Assembly (NCBI RefSeq): GCF_003384035.1
Contig: NZ_QQAK01000009.1
Span: forward strand, 310,001-374,000
Length of the DNA stretch: 64,000 nucleotides
Direction: 5' to 3'
Source of the DNA: Sporosarcina sp. BI001-red
GTDB lineage: Bacteria; Bacillota; Bacilli; Bacillales_A; Planococcaceae
The position numbers were made by a program, and so were the translations under genes. The notes beneath the pieces are model-generated. The model made no database searches and had not been told where the DNA came from. It saw only the letters and a program-made list of their open reading frames with translations. Within the stretch, counting starts at the first letter, position 1; each line of letters starts with the position of its first letter. Positions 17,617-26,151 of this stretch are shown one piece after another.

Positions 17617-18799
17617 CGATTTGGAAAAGCTCCTTCACTCTATGCCGAAAATAAAAGATACTCGAACTGAAGAAGAAATACTGGAGCGTCTGAAGAAGGA
17701 TGACCGACTTTCTAAAACGCCGGTAACCCCGTTGCGTAAGAAAAGACGCATAGTTCCCTTAGTAGCAGCAGTAGCAGCAGTCTTACTAGTTGCGATACTG
17801 ATTCCTTCTTTCATGAACTCTATGGATGCTGGGAAACAATCCGCAGATGAGTCGTCAACCCAAGAGGACTCAGAGGGGGTGCCAGCAACTGCAAGAGACC
17901 ACAAACAAATAGAGAATTTTTCAGACAACGCTACTTCGGAATCCTCCAACTTTATGAGCGCGCTTTCTCAATATGCAGTTTATCCAAGCGAGCTGAATGG
18001 GGGTCGGATATTGCATTTGGGGTTACAGGATGCTCAGGCTGTCAGTATTCCAGTTTCCTTTCTTTTGACCAAAGAGCAATTAGAGGCCAAAGGGTTAACG
18101 GGAACGTCGACAGAACTGGAACTATACGAGGCATTTGCTGGAGAGTTAGATGAGCAAGCATTAGGCTTTGAGCCGAGATCCCCACTAAATGCCACATTTA
18201 ATGAAAAGGGAGATCAGCTTAACGTTCTACTTAATGATACACATGAGTATGATCTGTCATCTGCTACACAGGAAATGTTCCTTCAGTCCCTTATGCAGAC
18301 GTTTCCATCTTATCGTGAGATTCATCTACTGGATGAATCAGGGAACCCGGCGGAGTTTGACCAAGTTGGTCAGCTTGAGCCGATTCGTAGCCAAGGAGTA
18401 CAGGCGCATACGCCATATTACGTCTTTATACAAGAAAATGGTCAAGAGTTGCTTTCACCGAACTTCATGCAACAAGCTAAGTCATATGAAGAAGCACTAC
18501 ATCTCATGCAAATAGCACCAAATGATCTATTTACTCCTTCGATTCCGAAAGAGTTGGGTTTCACGGTGACTGTTAAGGATGGAGTGGCAGAAGTCGCCTT
18601 CGACGAAGTTGTACAACTTGAGTCAATGGAAATGAATGAAGCAAGTCGATTGGTTGATGTGCTTGCGTTAACGGCAGCAAGTTTTGACGTCAAGCTAAAA
18701 CTGACTAATGTCGAACCAATGGATTGGAATAGCTTGAACTTTAGTGAACCATTGCCACGTGCTCTTGGGGCAAATCCTCTGCCATTTGTTATTAAGTAA
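17594..18799 (+). CDS. rsiX: Anti-sigma X factor RsiX
   Basis: A 401-residue membrane protein with a short cytoplasmic N-terminal region, one transmembrane span (about residues 53-71) after a RKKRR stop, and a large extracellular domain. Its place in a 23-bp overlap with sigX identifies it as the cognate anti-sigma factor. It starts with GTG 17594, preceded by GAGAGGGGGG. It is somewhat longer than B. subtilis RsiX; the extracellular part is the variable portion. A strong terminator follows. Confidence 0.88.
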   Translation: MDHERKDDDLEKLLHSMPKIKDTRTEEEILERLKKDDRLSKTPVTPLRKKRRIVPLVAAVAAVLLVAILIPSFMNSMDAGKQSADESSTQEDSEGVPATARDHKQIENFSDNATSESSNFMSALSQYAVYPSELNGGRILHLGLQDAQAVSIPVSFLLTKEQLEAKGLTGTSTELELYEAFAGELDEQALGFEPRSPLNATFNEKGDQLNVLLNDTHEYDLSSATQEMFLQSLMQTFPSYREIHLLDESGNPAEFDQVGQLEPIRSQGVQAHTPYYVFIQENGQELLSPNFMQQAKSYEEALHLMQIAPNDLFTPSIPKELGFTVTVKDGVAEVAFDEVVQLESMEMNEASRLVDVLALTAASFDVKLKLTNVEPMDWNSLNFSEPLPRALGANPLPFVIK

Positions 18800-18801
18800 T
18801 G

Positions 18802-18842
18802 TACAGTCTGTAAACATACAAGTTTACAGACTGTTTTTTTTT
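18802..18842 (+). terminator. Intrinsic terminator after rsiX
   Basis: A perfect 13-bp stem ACAGTCTGTAAAC / GTTTACAGACTGT followed by eight T. Its 3' arm contains the TTTACA that serves as the -35 of the ribU promoter. Confidence 0.93.
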
Positions 18843-18851
18843 CTGTATACT
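18823..18851 (+). promoter_or_regulatory. SigA-type promoter for the FMN riboswitch and ribU
   Basis: TTTACA (18823-18828), 17 bp, then TATACT (18846-18851). The expected start near 18858 lies about 15 nt before the riboswitch aptamer. The -35 overlaps the rsiX terminator stem. Confidence 0.7.
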
Positions 18852-18872
18852 AATGATGTAACAAAATATTGA

Positions 18873-18999
18873 TTCATCTTCGGGGCAGGGTGTAATTCCC
18901 GACCGGCGGAAATAGGAGCGAAAGCTTTTTAGCCCGCGAGCTTAACAGCTGATTCCAGTGAGATTCTGGAGCCGACAGTATAGTCTGGATGGGAGAAGG
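18873..18999 (+). promoter_or_regulatory. FMN riboswitch (RFN element)
   Basis: All conserved blocks of the RFN aptamer are present in order: ATCTTCGGGGCAGGGTG, AATTCCCGACCGGCGG, AGCCCGCGAGC, CAGTGAGATTCTGGAGCCGA, CAGTATAGTCTGGATGGGAG and the closing AAGG. It binds FMN and here controls ribU, the riboflavin transporter gene about 200 nt downstream. An intrinsic terminator at 19096-19131 makes transcription attenuation the likely mode. Confidence 0.96.
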
Positions 19000-19095
19000 T
19001 GAAGGCGAAGCCGTCTTTTTGTCTGTAAAACAACGGCTTATTTAAGTGCGAGTATTCAGTTGAATGCTTGTGTCTTATTTAAACACGTCTACACA

Positions 19096-19131
19096 CTCCC
19101 TTTAGCTTGTATTTGCTAGAGGGCGTTTTTG
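19096..19131 (+). terminator. Riboswitch-controlled terminator in the ribU leader
   Basis: CCCTTTAGC (19098-19106) pairs with GCTAGAGGG (19115-19123) with one G-U pair, followed by CG and five T. The stretch between aptamer and terminator (19000-19095) holds another short inverted repeat, AAGCCGT (19008-19014) and ACGGCTT (19033-19039), that could join an alternative fold. I see no gene in 18800-19200. Confidence 0.8.
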
Positions 19132-19200
19132 TGAAGACAGACGAAAGATTAGGCAGATCCTTTCCTCTTTGTGAAGTGAATCGCAAAAGGAGAGAGTTGT

Positions 19201-19782
19201 ATGACCAGCAAGAAATTACGGGTGATGATTTTAGTCGCCATCCTAGGTAGCATTTCCACAGTCCTTATGCAGTTTAACTTCCCGCTACCTGCGTTACCGG
19301 GATTTCTGAAAATCGACTTCAGTGAAATTCCTGCTGTATTAGCGGTGATGACACTAGGACCGGTCGCAGGGATTCTCGTAGAGTTACTGAAGAACGTTCT
19401 TCATTGGTTCTTATCAGGAAGTCCGACGGGTGTGCCGGTTGGGGAAATCGCAAACTTTGTGACAGGCATATTATTCATCATGCCGATATACCTCATTTTC
19501 AACAAGTTCCGTAACTCACGTGGCTTGACGGTAGGTCTTATCTCAGGCACCGTTTCTATGGCAGTTGGCATGAGCCTCTTAAATTATTTAGTCTTCTTGC
19601 CAGCGTACACGTATTTCTTAAATGCACCACCAGTAACAGGGGATGGACTATACAAAATGATCGTCCTAGGCATTTTGCCTTTTAACCTCATCAAGGGCGC
19701 TATTTTAATGGCAATTTCTCTACTGCTATTTAAAAGTATGCAGAACTGGATTTCTCAACAACATCGTAAGTTATCGGTGTGA
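19201..19782 (+). CDS. ribU: Riboflavin transporter RibU (ECF S component)
   Basis: A 193-residue membrane protein with about six hydrophobic segments, the riboflavin-specific S subunit of an energy-coupling-factor importer. The typical segments are LPGFLKIDFSEIPAVLA and GPVAGILVELLKNVLHW. The FMN riboswitch upstream supports the substrate. The energising subunits (EcfA, EcfA', EcfT) are not in the window. AAAGGAGAG precedes ATG 19201. The riboflavin biosynthesis genes are also absent, so supply by uptake and synthesis must be coordinated from another locus. Confidence 0.95.
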   Translation: MTSKKLRVMILVAILGSISTVLMQFNFPLPALPGFLKIDFSEIPAVLAVMTLGPVAGILVELLKNVLHWFLSGSPTGVPVGEIANFVTGILFIMPIYLIFNKFRNSRGLTVGLISGTVSMAVGMSLLNYLVFLPAYTYFLNAPPVTGDGLYKMIVLGILPFNLIKGAILMAISLLLFKSMQNWISQQHRKLSV

Positions 19783-19787
19783 GAATA

Positions 19788-19825
19788 GAAAAACAGGCTA
19801 CCCGCTAATGTGGGCAGCCTGTTTT

Positions 19826-19828
<3 letters not shown>
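19788..19828. terminator. Bidirectional terminator between ribU and fer
   Basis: AAAACAGGCTACCC pairs with GGGCAGCCTGTTTT around GCTAATGT, flanked by A-rich and T-rich sequence, so it can stop transcripts from both sides. The last few bases reach the fer stop codon. Confidence 0.9.
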
Positions 19829-20116
<288 letters not shown>

Positions 20117-20131
20117 CTAGGTACTTCATCC

Positions 20132-20160
20132 ATTCTAAAACGGTTTTCTACAGTTTTCAA
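20132..20160 (-). promoter_or_regulatory. SigA-type promoter for fer
   Basis: Read on the minus strand: TTGAAA (20160-20155), 17 bp, then TAGAAT (20137-20132). Each box matches at five of six positions. It lies about 48 bp before the fer start. Confidence 0.7.
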
Positions 20161-20190
20161 CCTTTAACCACTAGAAAGTAGGGATTCTTC

Positions 20191-21237
20191 GTGAAGTTGA
20201 GTTCAATAATATTAAAGATCGCGGAAAAAATGGACGGACAAAGGTCTTTGAATGCGAGTTTGCATGTCCTACGTGGAAAACGTTCTGGTCAAACACTCCA
20301 AGACGTCGATTATTTTTCTGTTAAACCTTATTTCTCGATACTCCCTAAACTAGGAGATTCCACTTTTGCAGAAGCTGTCAGTTCCCTTCACCATGCAGGG
20401 ATGATAAGTGAGAGTGAAGGAATTGTAACAGTCTCTGAAAAAGGAAAGAGAAAGGCAAAGGAATTACCACCATTTCAGTTCGATGGGTGGCATTATAGAG
20501 GCCGTGAAGAGATCTTCTTTTTACGAATGGTATTACTTGTTCAAACGCTATCTCAGTTACGAAACTCTCAAAACTCTTTTCATCCGATTACTAATGATCG
20601 TAAAATTCAGCAATTTGTCAAAGAAGTCTTACGTAGTCTCCAAGATACACGACCAAATAGTGCTCGTTTCTTCGCTGATGAGTTACTGCTAGCTTTAAAA
20701 ATGACCGGTATTTCTGACCTTCAGGCAGCTGTATTGTGTCATCGCTTAACCGGAGTATCCGCTTCCGGATGGACATGGGAGCAATTAGAGGAATCTACTG
20801 GCGAGACAGTTGCTAGCTTGCAACTTGAATATTTAGAAGCGCTTCATAGATTGATTACTGTATCAGAAAGTACTGATGCTGAAGAAAGGCTACCGATATT
20901 ACATATGCTAGTAAAGGATATTCGTATCAAAACACCTCTCACAGACTCAACAGCTATTACAAAGAAATTGTTTGATCAAGGGTTGCCTATTGATGAGATT
21001 GCAATTGTCCGGCAGCTGAAAGTGAACACGATTGAGGATCATATTACTGAAATTGCAACGAATGATCGTAACTTCCCCATTTTACGATTTGTGGGACGTG
21101 ATGATCAGCTAGCGGTCCAACATGAAGTCAGAAGGAATGATGTGAAACGACTACGCTTTTTAAAAGAAAAGTTTCCTCATTTATCTTATTTTCAGTTACG
21201 ACTTATTTTAAGTACAACGAAAGGAGAACTCGTATAA
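20191..21237 (+). CDS. YpbB-like protein with C-terminal helix-turn-helix domain
   Basis: A 348-residue protein matching YpbB by position (between fer and recS) and by its C-terminal helix-turn-helix of the kind found after helicases and RNase D (around LFDQGLPIDEIAIVRQLKVNT, residues 265-285). In other bacteria this HTH is fused to RecQ C termini; here the gene overlaps recS by one base, so the two proteins may act together. Its function is not established. The start is GTG 20191 with AGTAGGG about 8 nt before it. Confidence 0.75.
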   Translation: MKLSSIILKIAEKMDGQRSLNASLHVLRGKRSGQTLQDVDYFSVKPYFSILPKLGDSTFAEAVSSLHHAGMISESEGIVTVSEKGKRKAKELPPFQFDGWHYRGREEIFFLRMVLLVQTLSQLRNSQNSFHPITNDRKIQQFVKEVLRSLQDTRPNSARFFADELLLALKMTGISDLQAAVLCHRLTGVSASGWTWEQLEESTGETVASLQLEYLEALHRLITVSESTDAEERLPILHMLVKDIRIKTPLTDSTAITKKLFDQGLPIDEIAIVRQLKVNTIEDHITEIATNDRNFPILRFVGRDDQLAVQHEVRRNDVKRLRFLKEKFPHLSYFQLRLILSTTKGELV

Positions 21238-22673
21238 TGGATCTTCGTCAGGAACTCAAAGAACGATTCGGATTCAATGAATTCCGTCCAGGTCAAGAGG
21301 ACGTCATTCGCTCTATATTGAAACGGGATGACACGATCGCTATACTGCCGACAGGGATGGGGAAGTCGTTATGCTATCAGCTACCCGGTGAAATGCTGGA
21401 TGGTCTGGTCCTTGTCATATCACCACTGGTTTCGCTAATGGAAGACCAAGTGGCTAGTATTCGTAAGCGTGGTGAAAAACGCGTTGCCGCAGTTAACTCC
21501 TTTCTATCAACAGAACAACGGAAATACATATTTGATGAAATCCATACGATAAAATTCCTTTTCATCTCTCCTGAAATGATTAGTCGTCCTGATATGACGA
21601 ATTTTTTAATAAGATTACCCATTTCAATTCTTGTGGTGGATGAAGCCCATTGTATTTCCCAGTGGGGATTCGACTTTCGCCCAGATTATTTGCGGTTAGG
21701 AGAGTTCATCCGCTTAGCTGGAAAACCTCCAGTTCTCGCGTTGACTGCCACTGCGGATGCGCGAGTAGAAGCAGATATCATCTCTTACTTACATATGTCT
21801 AATCCGAATGTAATCCGCCAGTCCTTGGATCGTCCTAATCTAACGTATACAGTTCAACCACTAGAAACGGAAGCTGATAAAACAACTTGGCTGAAGGAAC
21901 GTTTAAAAACTACAAAAGGGCCAGGAATTATCTATGTTGCTTCGAGAAAACGTGCGGAAGAACTGACACGAATACTTCAGCAAGAAGGAATTACGATAGC
22001 TTCGTATCACGCGGGGAAAGAAGCCGGGGACCGGAGTATTATTCAGCAACAATTTCTGACAGGGGAGATTTCTTGGATTTGTGCAACGAATGCTTTTGGA
22101 ATGGGCGTACACAAAGATGATATCCGCCAAGTCATCCATGACCAAATGCCGGCATCCGCAGCTGCGTATGTTCAAGAGGCGGGTCGAGGGGGGAGAGATG
22201 GAGAACGTTCTGCTGCAGTCTTGTTATATGTTACAGATGATGAGCAGAAAGTTCGTTTCATAGTCCAACGCGACTTGCCTGACGAACCACAGGTCAGGCA
22301 CTTTGTGGCAATGCGCGCATCTGGTCAGTCGATAGAATCTTCAGCAGAACTAGCGGGTATTTCTGAAACGGGCTCCAGGGTTGTTCAGTATTATCTAGAA
22401 ACTCTATCTTTAGAAAATATACTTAAAACGTTCACAAAGTTAAAGTACGACAAAGAAGAGAAGTTAAGGCAAATGATTGCCTATGTCCATTCGAAAACTT
22501 GTTTGCGAGAGCAACTACTCTCCTATTTCGATGAAACATCTCAAGCTAAGCATGATTTCTGCTGTTCTGTTTGTGGCACGGCTAAATACGATTGGCTTTT
22601 GAGCAACGAGAGGTTAGGAAATCGAAGGAGACTCTTACAATGGGAAGAGAGAATTCGACTATTGCTATGTTAG
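21237..22673 (+). CDS. recS: RecQ-family ATP-dependent DNA helicase RecS
   Basis: A 478-residue superfamily 2 helicase. Motifs: I PTGMGKS (38-44), II DEAH (135-138), III LALTATAD, V FGMGVHKDDIRQVIH and VI QEAGRGGRDG. Near the C terminus a cysteine cluster (CLREQLLSYFDE, then CCSVCG) matches the RecQ zinc-binding subdomain. It is shorter than RecQ proper and lacks an HRDC domain, which fits RecS. It unwinds DNA in repair and recombination. It starts within the last codons of the YpbB gene (ATAATG). Confidence 0.92.
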   Translation: MDLRQELKERFGFNEFRPGQEDVIRSILKRDDTIAILPTGMGKSLCYQLPGEMLDGLVLVISPLVSLMEDQVASIRKRGEKRVAAVNSFLSTEQRKYIFDEIHTIKFLFISPEMISRPDMTNFLIRLPISILVVDEAHCISQWGFDFRPDYLRLGEFIRLAGKPPVLALTATADARVEADIISYLHMSNPNVIRQSLDRPNLTYTVQPLETEADKTTWLKERLKTTKGPGIIYVASRKRAEELTRILQQEGITIASYHAGKEAGDRSIIQQQFLTGEISWICATNAFGMGVHKDDIRQVIHDQMPASAAAYVQEAGRGGRDGERSAAVLLYVTDDEQKVRFIVQRDLPDEPQVRHFVAMRASGQSIESSAELAGISETGSRVVQYYLETLSLENILKTFTKLKYDKEEKLRQMIAYVHSKTCLREQLLSYFDETSQAKHDFCCSVCGTAKYDWLLSNERLGNRRRLLQWEERIRLLLC

Positions 22674-22752
22674 TAGACTGGATTGCCGTTTACTTTTACG
22701 ACAAAATTCGTCATAATGAAGATATAGTAATAGGGGATAGGAGAATGCCACT

Positions 22753-23472
22753 ATGACAAAAAGTGATTATAACTCAGAGTTCGAAGAAAATAGAAAAGAA
22801 ATCGACTTAGGGGAGAATACCAATGACGATCTTCCCTCTCGCGTTAAATTACGTCAGAATAAGAATGCGACTCCTAAGCGGGATAAGAAAGAATCACGCA
22901 AAGGGCTCACCCTCATAAACATTATACTTGTGCTATTTACATTAATTCCGATTGGAATATTTGTGTATGTTCTTTCGGATTTGTATAATCCTAAAGATGA
23001 TAATACCGTCAATTTTGACACATCAGACATGACATTTGAACTTGGTTCAAGTCAATCACCAAATTCTTCGAGCGAAGTGCCGGTTAATGCTGATGAAAAT
23101 AAAAAAGATGATGACTCAAAATCGGATGAAGACAGTAAAAAAGACAAAAAACCAGAACCGGCTAAGCCAGAGAAGAAGCCTGAAGTCACACAGAAACCAG
23201 ATCCAAAACCGGAAGTGAAACCGAATCCAAAACCAGATCCAAAACCCGAAGTGAAACCGGATCCAAAACCCGAAGTGAAACCAGACCCAAAACCAGATCC
23301 AAAGCCCGAAGTGAAGCCGTCTGGAAAGTCACATACCGTACAACCGAATGAAACGCTATATCGAATCTCGGTCAATTATTATGGTTCGGGTAGCGGAGTT
23401 GAAAAAATTAAAGCGGCAAATGGCTTATCATCAAATTCAATCAGCGTTGGACAGACGCTGGTCATTCCTTAA
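22753..23472 (+). CDS. Membrane-anchored LysM-domain protein (YpbE-like)
   Basis: A 239-residue protein: charged cytoplasmic N terminus, one transmembrane span (about 52-74), an extracellular linker very rich in lysine, aspartate, proline and glutamate, and a LysM peptidoglycan-binding domain (about 193-239, [12 protein letters not shown] to GQTLVIP). The linker holds imperfect repeats of PDPKPEVK between residues 148 and 189, encoded by repeated DNA. It probably ties the membrane to the cell wall. Its position after recS matches ypbE of B. subtilis. ATG 22753 follows TAGGAGAATGCC. Confidence 0.82.
   Translation: MTKSDYNSEFEENRKEIDLGENTNDDLPSRVKLRQNKNATPKRDKKESRKGLTLINIILVLFTLIPIGIFVYVLSDLYNPKDDNTVNFDTSDMTFELGSSQSPNSSSEVPVNADENKKDDDSKSDEDSKKDKKPEPAKPEKKPEVTQKPDPKPEVKPNPKPDPKPEVKPDPKPEVKPDPKPDPKPEVKPSGKSHTVQPNETLYRISVNYYGSGSGVEKIKAANGLSSNSISVGQTLVIP
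23195..23315 (+). repeat. Short tandem repeat coding for the PDPKPEVK linker
   Basis: Imperfect units built on CCAGATCCAAAACC and GAAGTGAAACC recur about five times in phase with the reading frame. Such arrays change length by slippage; all units keep the frame. Confidence 0.75.
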
Positions 23473-23484
23473 TTACAAATCTCT

Positions 23485-23516
23485 AAAAGGCAAAGTACGC
23501 TGACTTTGCCTTTTTC
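23485..23516 (+). terminator. Intrinsic terminator after the LysM gene
   Basis: AAAGGCAAAGT (23486-23496) pairs with ACTTTGCCTTT (23503-23513) and ends in five T. The next gene begins within 20 bp. Confidence 0.88.
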
Positions 23517-23533
23517 ATATGGTAGGTGGAAGT

Positions 23534-24334
23534 GTGAAAATTTTTTGGATTGGAATTCGTGTGCTACTCGCGTGTTTAAGCTTGTTGTTTGGAGGTATGT
23601 TTTATAGTGCACATCGGACTTCTTTGAAGACTCACCGTATGAAAGCGAAATCTCCCTCAACAGCTAATGCGGAGCTTACTGTGTTTTTTATTAGTGATGT
23701 GCATAGGAGAAGGGTTCCTGAAAAATTGTTAAACAAAGTCCGATCGCATTTCGGTTCAGTCGACCTCGTTATTATAGGTGGCGATGTGGCTGAAAAAGGG
23801 GTCCCGTTAGAACGAGTGAAAAACAATGTTGAGAAACTAGCTACCTTGGGACCGGTTTACTATATATGGGGGAATAACGATAGGGAAATAGGGGAATCCA
23901 ACGTTCGGGAAATTATCGCAGATGTCGGTGGAACGATTCTTGACAATGGCAGTGTACGTATCCCAATGCACCCTGATTGGATTATTAGTGGTGCGGATGA
24001 TCCATCTAGTGGAAATACCAACTTACAAAAAGCAGTATCTTTTGAAGAAGACTATACGTATCAACTTGTCGCAGTCCATAATCCTTCGTTGTTCAACAAA
24101 ATTATGAAAATTTCTAAACCTGTTCTACTCGTAGGGGGGCATACTCACGGAGGACAAATTCGTTTCGGACCTTTCGGAATGCAACCGAAAGGGGAATTCA
24201 AGGATGATGATGATGAATGTGCCCAACTGATTAGCAATGGGTTCGGAACCACGTTAGTCCCATTACGTTTCGGTGCTCCCCCTGAAACGCATTTAATCAC
24301 AGTTCGGTATAAAAAAAGGAGTGGAACCATTTAA
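23534..24334 (+). CDS. Membrane-anchored metallophosphoesterase (YpbG-like)
   Basis: A 266-residue calcineurin-like phosphoesterase with an N-terminal hydrophobic segment (about 4-22). Metal-binding motifs in order: FISDVH, GGDV, GNNDRE and GGHTHGGQ. The substrate is unknown. The position after the LysM gene matches ypbG. GTG 23534 follows TAGGTGGA closely; ATG 23519 in the same frame adds five residues but sits against the upstream terminator with no ribosome binding site, so it is less likely. It is probably cotranscribed with ypdA, which begins one base after its stop. Confidence 0.8.
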   Translation: MKIFWIGIRVLLACLSLLFGGMFYSAHRTSLKTHRMKAKSPSTANAELTVFFISDVHRRRVPEKLLNKVRSHFGSVDLVIIGGDVAEKGVPLERVKNNVEKLATLGPVYYIWGNNDREIGESNVREIIADVGGTILDNGSVRIPMHPDWIISGADDPSSGNTNLQKAVSFEEDYTYQLVAVHNPSLFNKIMKISKPVLLVGGHTHGGQIRFGPFGMQPKGEFKDDDDECAQLISNGFGTTLVPLRFGAPPETHLITVRYKKRSGTI

Positions 24335-24335
24335 G

Positions 24336-25310
24336 ATGCTTAAAACAGATGCCATTATTATAGGTGCAGGTCCTTGCGGATTATCTGCTGCTATCCATTT
24401 AAAACGTTTAGGTCTTGATGTGTTGCTTATTGAAAAGGGGAGTATTGTGAACTCCATCCATCGCTATCCAACCCATCAGACATTTTTTAGCTCCAGCATG
24501 AAATTATCAATCGGTAATATTCCATTTATCACCGCGAAAGATAAACCTCAACGTAATGATGCGCTTGTTTACTATCGAACAGTTGCTGAACTCGAACAAT
24601 TGGCGATAAACAGTGATGAAACAGTACGGTCTGTTGAAAAAACAGAGGAGGTGTTTCATCTCACAACGGATAAAGCGATGTACGAAGCTTCCTATGTTGT
24701 AGTTGCGACAGGCTATTATGACCAACCAAATCGCCTTGAAATTGTAGGTGCAGACTTACCTCACGTCCACCACTATTTTAAGGAAGCACACCCATACTTC
24801 CGGAAGAATGTAGTAGTCATCGGAGGAAAAAACTCTGCAGTAGATGCTGCACTGGAACTTGAACGAGCGGGTGCTAACGTTACAGTCGTTTATCGCGGTT
24901 CTTCCTACTCCCCCAGTGTAAAGCCATGGATTTTACCTGGATTTGAAAGTTTGGTCAACAACGGGAAAATAAGAATGATCTTCGAATCCGCTGTGAAAGA
25001 AATTACGAACGATGTAGTAATGGTCCATACGGATTCAGGTGTTGAAGAAATTCAGGCAGATGCAGTGTTCGCTATGATTGGTTACCATCCTGACTACACC
25101 TTCCTAGAAAGTATAGGAATTCAGTTGGAACAAGAAAGCGGATGCCCGTTGTGCAACGAAGAAACGATGGAAACATCCGTGGAGGGTCTTTATATTGCCG
25201 GTGTAATAGCAGCAGGTAATAACGCGAATTCAATCTTTATTGAGAATGGTCGGCACCATGGAGAAGCAATTGCATGTTCGATATCCGAAAAAATGCAAGA
25301 GAATTATTAA
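24336..25310 (+). CDS. ypdA: Bacillithiol disulfide reductase YpdA (Bdr)
   Basis: A 324-residue FAD- and NADPH-dependent oxidoreductase of the thioredoxin reductase superfamily. The FAD-binding GAGPCG (10-15) contains Cys14, the cysteine reported as the active site in YpdA, and there is no CxxC thioredoxin-reductase motif. A second dinucleotide fold begins VVVIGGKNSAVDAALEL. It reduces oxidised bacillithiol; the synthesis gene bshA is 32 kb downstream. ATG 24336 is taken because it follows the previous stop and gives the family start; a GTG at 24321 would overlap that gene. Confidence 0.88.
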   Translation: MLKTDAIIIGAGPCGLSAAIHLKRLGLDVLLIEKGSIVNSIHRYPTHQTFFSSSMKLSIGNIPFITAKDKPQRNDALVYYRTVAELEQLAINSDETVRSVEKTEEVFHLTTDKAMYEASYVVVATGYYDQPNRLEIVGADLPHVHHYFKEAHPYFRKNVVVIGGKNSAVDAALELERAGANVTVVYRGSSYSPSVKPWILPGFESLVNNGKIRMIFESAVKEITNDVVMVHTDSGVEEIQADAVFAMIGYHPDYTFLESIGIQLEQESGCPLCNEETMETSVEGLYIAGVIAAGNNANSIFIENGRHHGEAIACSISEKMQENY

Positions 25311-25337
25311 CAGAATAGGTAATTGTTTCTGCATTTG

Positions 25338-25346
25338 TGATATAAT
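25338..25346 (+). promoter_or_regulatory. Extended -10 promoter for prsW
   Basis: TGATATAAT (TGn plus a perfect TATAAT) about 24 bp before the prsW start; no good -35 is seen at the normal distance. Confidence 0.55.
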
Positions 25347-25369
25347 CACCCTGATTGGGGGTGCGTAGC

Positions 25370-26041
25370 TTGATAATTTTGTTTACAGTTGCAATCGCTC
25401 CGTCATTGGCATTATTCAGCTATCTCTACTTGAGAAAAGAAATTTCAAGAGAACCTTCGCGCACTCTTTTTCAAGCATTTGTCTTCGGAGCAGTTATGAC
25501 GTTTCCGATTCTGTTCATTCAACATGTTTTTGACGAGGAACGAGTCTTCGCAAATGAATTTTTACAGAATACTGTATTTACAGGTGCTTTGGAAGAATTT
25601 TTCAAGTGGCTAATTTTATTAGTCTTTGTTTATAAAAATATTGAGTTTGATGATGCTTATGACGGAATTCTTTTCGGAGCCAGTGTATCATTAGGATTCG
25701 CTACTGTTGAAAATATTTTGTTTTTGTTTACATTTGGCCTAGATACGGCATTCATTCGTGCTTTGTTGCCGGTTTCCAGCCATGCATTGTTTGGTGTGGT
25801 GATGGGATACTATTTTGGAAGGTCGAAATTTGCAGTGGCGGATAGAAAGAAATTGCATCTTTTAATTGCCCTGTTATTTCCATTTATATTGCATGTTACC
25901 TACAACGCAATCTTGGAAATCCATGATTTATGGGTATATTTAATGATCCCATTCATGCTGTTTTTATGGTGGTTCGGGCTCACTAGGGTGAAATATGCAC
26001 ATGTTTTTGCAATGAGACAATTTCAAAAAAGATCGCGATAA
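25370..26041 (+). CDS. prsW: Intramembrane protease PrsW
   Basis: A 223-residue polytopic membrane protease. In B. subtilis PrsW makes the first cut in the anti-sigma factor RsiW when antimicrobial peptides attack the membrane. The conserved acidic motif EEFFKW (75-80), the GASVSLGFATVENILFL segment and the histidine of PVSSHALFGVVMG are present. TTG 25370 follows GGGGGTG by about 6 nt and gives the family start; the TTG at 25355 overlaps this site. No SigW/RsiW pair is in the window. Confidence 0.9.
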   Translation: MIILFTVAIAPSLALFSYLYLRKEISREPSRTLFQAFVFGAVMTFPILFIQHVFDEERVFANEFLQNTVFTGALEEFFKWLILLVFVYKNIEFDDAYDGILFGASVSLGFATVENILFLFTFGLDTAFIRALLPVSSHALFGVVMGYYFGRSKFAVADRKKLHLLIALLFPFILHVTYNAILEIHDLWVYLMIPFMLFLWWFGLTRVKYAHVFAMRQFQKRSR

Positions 26042-26042
26042 A

Positions 26043-26071
26043 TCCATCCGTCTCCATTGGATGGTTTTTTT
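26043..26071 (+). terminator. Intrinsic terminator after prsW
   Basis: CCATCC (26044-26049) pairs with GGATGG (26059-26064) and is followed by seven T. The stem is short but the signal is clear. Confidence 0.75.
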
Positions 26072-26151
26072 GTGCGAAAAAAACAACTCGTCATAAATCC
26101 AGTAAATTGGGACAGTCTACTAGTACAAGAAGAACGACTGGAGGAAATGAC

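Noticed and set aside
23195..23315. A CRISPR-like repeat array
   Set aside because: The repeats are short, without unique spacers, lie in frame inside a protein-coding gene, and no cas gene is near.
23052..23375. A 107-codon minus-strand frame rich in Gly-Phe-Gly-Ser-Gly repeats
   Set aside because: It is the antisense of the PDPKPEVK repeat of the LysM gene; repeats without stops on one strand keep the other open by chance. It has no ribosome binding site of note and no domain.
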